A DNA stretch of 64,000 bases, from NCBI RefSeq assembly GCF_009847015.1, contig NZ_WVEM01000009.1:124001-188000 (forward strand). Reading direction: 5' to 3'. Below are positions 62,570 through 64,000 of this stretch, in pieces. The position numbers were made by a program, and so were the translations under genes. The DNA is from Sunxiuqinia indica (lineage in GTDB: Bacteria; Bacteroidota; Bacteroidia; Bacteroidales; Prolixibacteraceae). Below the pieces are notes generated by a model. It was not told the origin of the DNA, did not search any database, and saw only the letters and a program-made list of their open reading frames with translations. How positions within the stretch are numbered: the stretch's first letter is position 1; each line of letters opens with the position of its first letter.

Positions 62570-63496
62570 CTAAGCTTCGAGCAAAGCATTTACTTTGCTA
62601 ACTCCTTCGGCACTGGAAGCCAGTTTTTCTTTTTCAGCATCGGTAAGTGAAATCTCAACGATTTTTTCAATTCCGTTTTTTCCTAAAATACAAGGTACTC
62701 CTAAAGAAATATCGTTTAATCCAAATTCACCTTCCAATAAAGCTGAACATGGGAACAATTTCTTCGAATCAAGAGCAATTGCTTTAACCAACTCTGAAAC
62801 TGCAGCACCTGGCGCATACCATGCACTCGTTCCTAATAATTTAGTCAATGTAGCACCACCAACTTTCGTCGCCTCAACAACTTCGCTCATTTGCTCTTCA
62901 GAAAGGAATTCAGAAACAGGAACACTGTTACGTACCGCTTTCTCGATTAATGGAACCATTCCTGTGTCAGAGTGACCACCAATTACCATGCCTTCAACAT
63001 CAGACTGAGGACAAGCCAGTGCTTCTGCCAATCGGTATTTGAAACGAGCGCTATCCAATGCTCCACCCATTCCGATAATCCGGTTTTTAGGTAGCCCTGT
63101 TGCTTTATGCGCCAAGTATGCCATCGTATCCATTGGGTTACTAACAACAATCAGAATAACATCTGGAGAATGTTTGATTAAATTCTCAGCAACTGTTTTA
63201 ACAATTCCTGCATTAATGCCAATCAATTCTTCTCTTGTCATTCCTGGTTTACGAGGAATACCACTGGTAATAACAGCGACATCGCTACCTGCTGTTTTTG
63301 AGTAATCGCCTGTTGTTCCTGTGATAGCAGAATCAAATCCATTTAATGACGCGGTCTGCATCAAGTCCATTGCTTTACCTTCGGCAAAACCTTCTTTGAT
63401 GTCAACCAAGACAATCTCATCAGCGAAATCTTTAATTGCGATATATTCAGCACAACTGGCACCTACTGCACCTGCACCTACAACGGTAACTTTCAT
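62570..63496 (-). CDS. mdh: Malate dehydrogenase
   Basis: 308-aa NAD-dependent LDH-like malate dehydrogenase of the TCA cycle. The Rossmann motif is VVGAGAVGASCAEYIA, substrate loop Arg residues lie in TSGIPRKPGMTREEL, VVSNPMDTMAYLA and GMGGALDSARFKYRLA hold the NAD and substrate contacts, and the catalytic His is in VIGGHSDTGMVPL. The IPRKPGMTR loop is the malate-specific pattern. A -7 box (TATCTTTG on the minus strand, 63539-63546) lies 43 nt upstream. Confidence 0.96.
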   Translation of the reverse strand: MKVTVVGAGAVGASCAEYIAIKDFADEIVLVDIKEGFAEGKAMDLMQTASLNGFDSAITGTTGDYSKTAGSDVAVITSGIPRKPGMTREELIGINAGIVKTVAENLIKHSPDVILIVVSNPMDTMAYLAHKATGLPKNRIIGMGGALDSARFKYRLAEALACPQSDVEGMVIGGHSDTGMVPLIEKAVRNSVPVSEFLSEEQMSEVVEATKVGGATLTKLLGTSAWYAPGAAVSELVKAIALDSKKLFPCSALLEGEFGLNDISLGVPCILGKNGIEKIVEISLTDAEKEKLASSAEGVSKVNALLEA

Positions 63497-63721
63497 AATA
63501 GTAGTTTTTTAATTTTTGATAATTTATTAAACGGCAGACAAAGATAAAAGGTATTTCTAAAATCCCTAGAAAAACGGCTGCGCATTAACAATTTAATAAC
63601 CATTCAATGAAGCATTTCTGTATATATAAGTTGGGACAGAGTAACGGCCAAACTGAAGGCTCAAAAACGTATGAATACTACAATAAAATCCGGCATCACA
63701 TTGATTAGTTTACTCTTTATA

Positions 63722-64000
63722 TTAGATCTTTTCCGGAGCAGATAGCAAAATTCGATCCCCTTCGTTCAAACCATTAAGAATGGCAACCATCCCATCATTT
63801 TCGGCTCCCACTTCTACGGGTTGTCGGGTTACCGTACCGCCCTGCTTCAGGTAAACAACCGACTGCACACTGTCCGGGAACACAGCTTTGCTTGGAATTA
63901 TTGTCTGATTTTCATAATGATCAAACACAATATGATTCATACAGGTCATTCCCGGCTTTAAATCGTCATCGTTATTCTTAAACCGGACAATCACTTTAAA
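63722..64000 (-). CDS. RND/HlyD-type efflux periplasmic adaptor, C-terminal fragment at the window edge
   Basis: 92 visible residues; the frame continues beyond base 64000. VRFKNNDDDLKPGMTCMNHI is the beta-barrel domain of membrane fusion proteins, followed by TIIPSKAVFPDSVQSVVYLK and the membrane-proximal domain VTRQPVEVGAENDGMVAILN with GLNEGDRILL. Such adaptors connect an inner-membrane RND or ABC pump to an outer-membrane factor. A GTG at 63994 is internal, not the start. Which pump it serves lies outside the window. Confidence 0.85.
   Translation of the reverse strand, partial: FKVIVRFKNNDDDLKPGMTCMNHIVFDHYENQTIIPSKAVFPDSVQSVVYLKQGGTVTRQPVEVGAENDGMVAILNGLNEGDRILLSAPEKI

Overview
The window looks like chromosomal DNA of a moderately AT-rich member of the Bacteroidota, plausibly a marine or soil Bacteroidia of the Marinilabiliales/Prolixibacteraceae type (a guess from gene content, not a measured placement). 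The grounds are Bacteroidetes-type promoter boxes (TTTG, about 19 nt, TAnnTTTG) before several genes, a single-chain SecDF, RicT, a DUF4105/Lnb-type protein, a TonB-dependent receptor paired with a lipoprotein, and a GntR/LacI-type sugar regulator.

Layout. 1-4.7 kb: pheT (5' end cut by the window edge), a DMT permease and hisS. 4.7-10.4 kb: a xylose locus on the minus strand (regulator, xylB, xylA, sugar/H+ symporter) with a shared motif in front of regulator and xylB that is a good operator candidate. 10.7-18 kb: mixed genes: proline dehydrogenase, an OmpH/Skp-like protein, a glycosyltransferase, an orphan Nif11-like RiPP-type leader peptide, a divergent qorR/qorB redox pair, and an operon of a small membrane protein, acylphosphatase and aromatic amino acid decarboxylase. 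18.6-20.5 kb: queuosine-precursor operon (transporter, queC, queF) preceded by what reads as a preQ1-I riboswitch. 20.6-24.5 kb: divergent nickel-pincer cofactor locus (nikR-like gene, larE, larC, larB, UreH-like permease) without larA. 24.7-33 kb: RNA helicase, outer membrane protein, three tRNAs, mutS, lnb-like gene, an orphan minus-strand terminator that implies an unrecognised small RNA or microprotein, and ricT.

33.0-43.8 kb is the standout: nine tightly packed or overlapping minus-strand genes that read as one operon. The promoter-proximal four encode leucine/isovalerate breakdown (methylcrotonyl-CoA carboxylase beta, methylglutaconyl-CoA hydratase, methylcrotonyl-CoA carboxylase alpha, acyl-CoA dehydrogenase); the distal five encode type 2 IPP isomerase, class II HMG-CoA reductase and three GHMP-family enzymes of the mevalonate pathway. 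The meeting point is HMG-CoA. Neither HMG-CoA synthase nor HMG-CoA lyase is present in the operon or elsewhere in the window, so the arrangement suggests that leucine carbon is sent directly to isoprenoids.

44-64 kb: two tRNA methylthiotransferases (mtaB and a MiaB-type variant), a flavin reductase and a flavodoxin, trmN6-type methyltransferase, a phytate locus (TonB-dependent receptor plus beta-propeller phytase, preceded by a 66-aa relic resembling the phytase N-terminus), nhaA, a DUF2400 protein, lolD, a Ca2+/cation antiporter, a TatA/B protein, secDF, a His-rich small exported protein, a retropepsin-like protease, mdh, and the C-terminus of an efflux adaptor cut by the right edge. No CRISPR array, insertion sequence, integrase or rRNA was seen.
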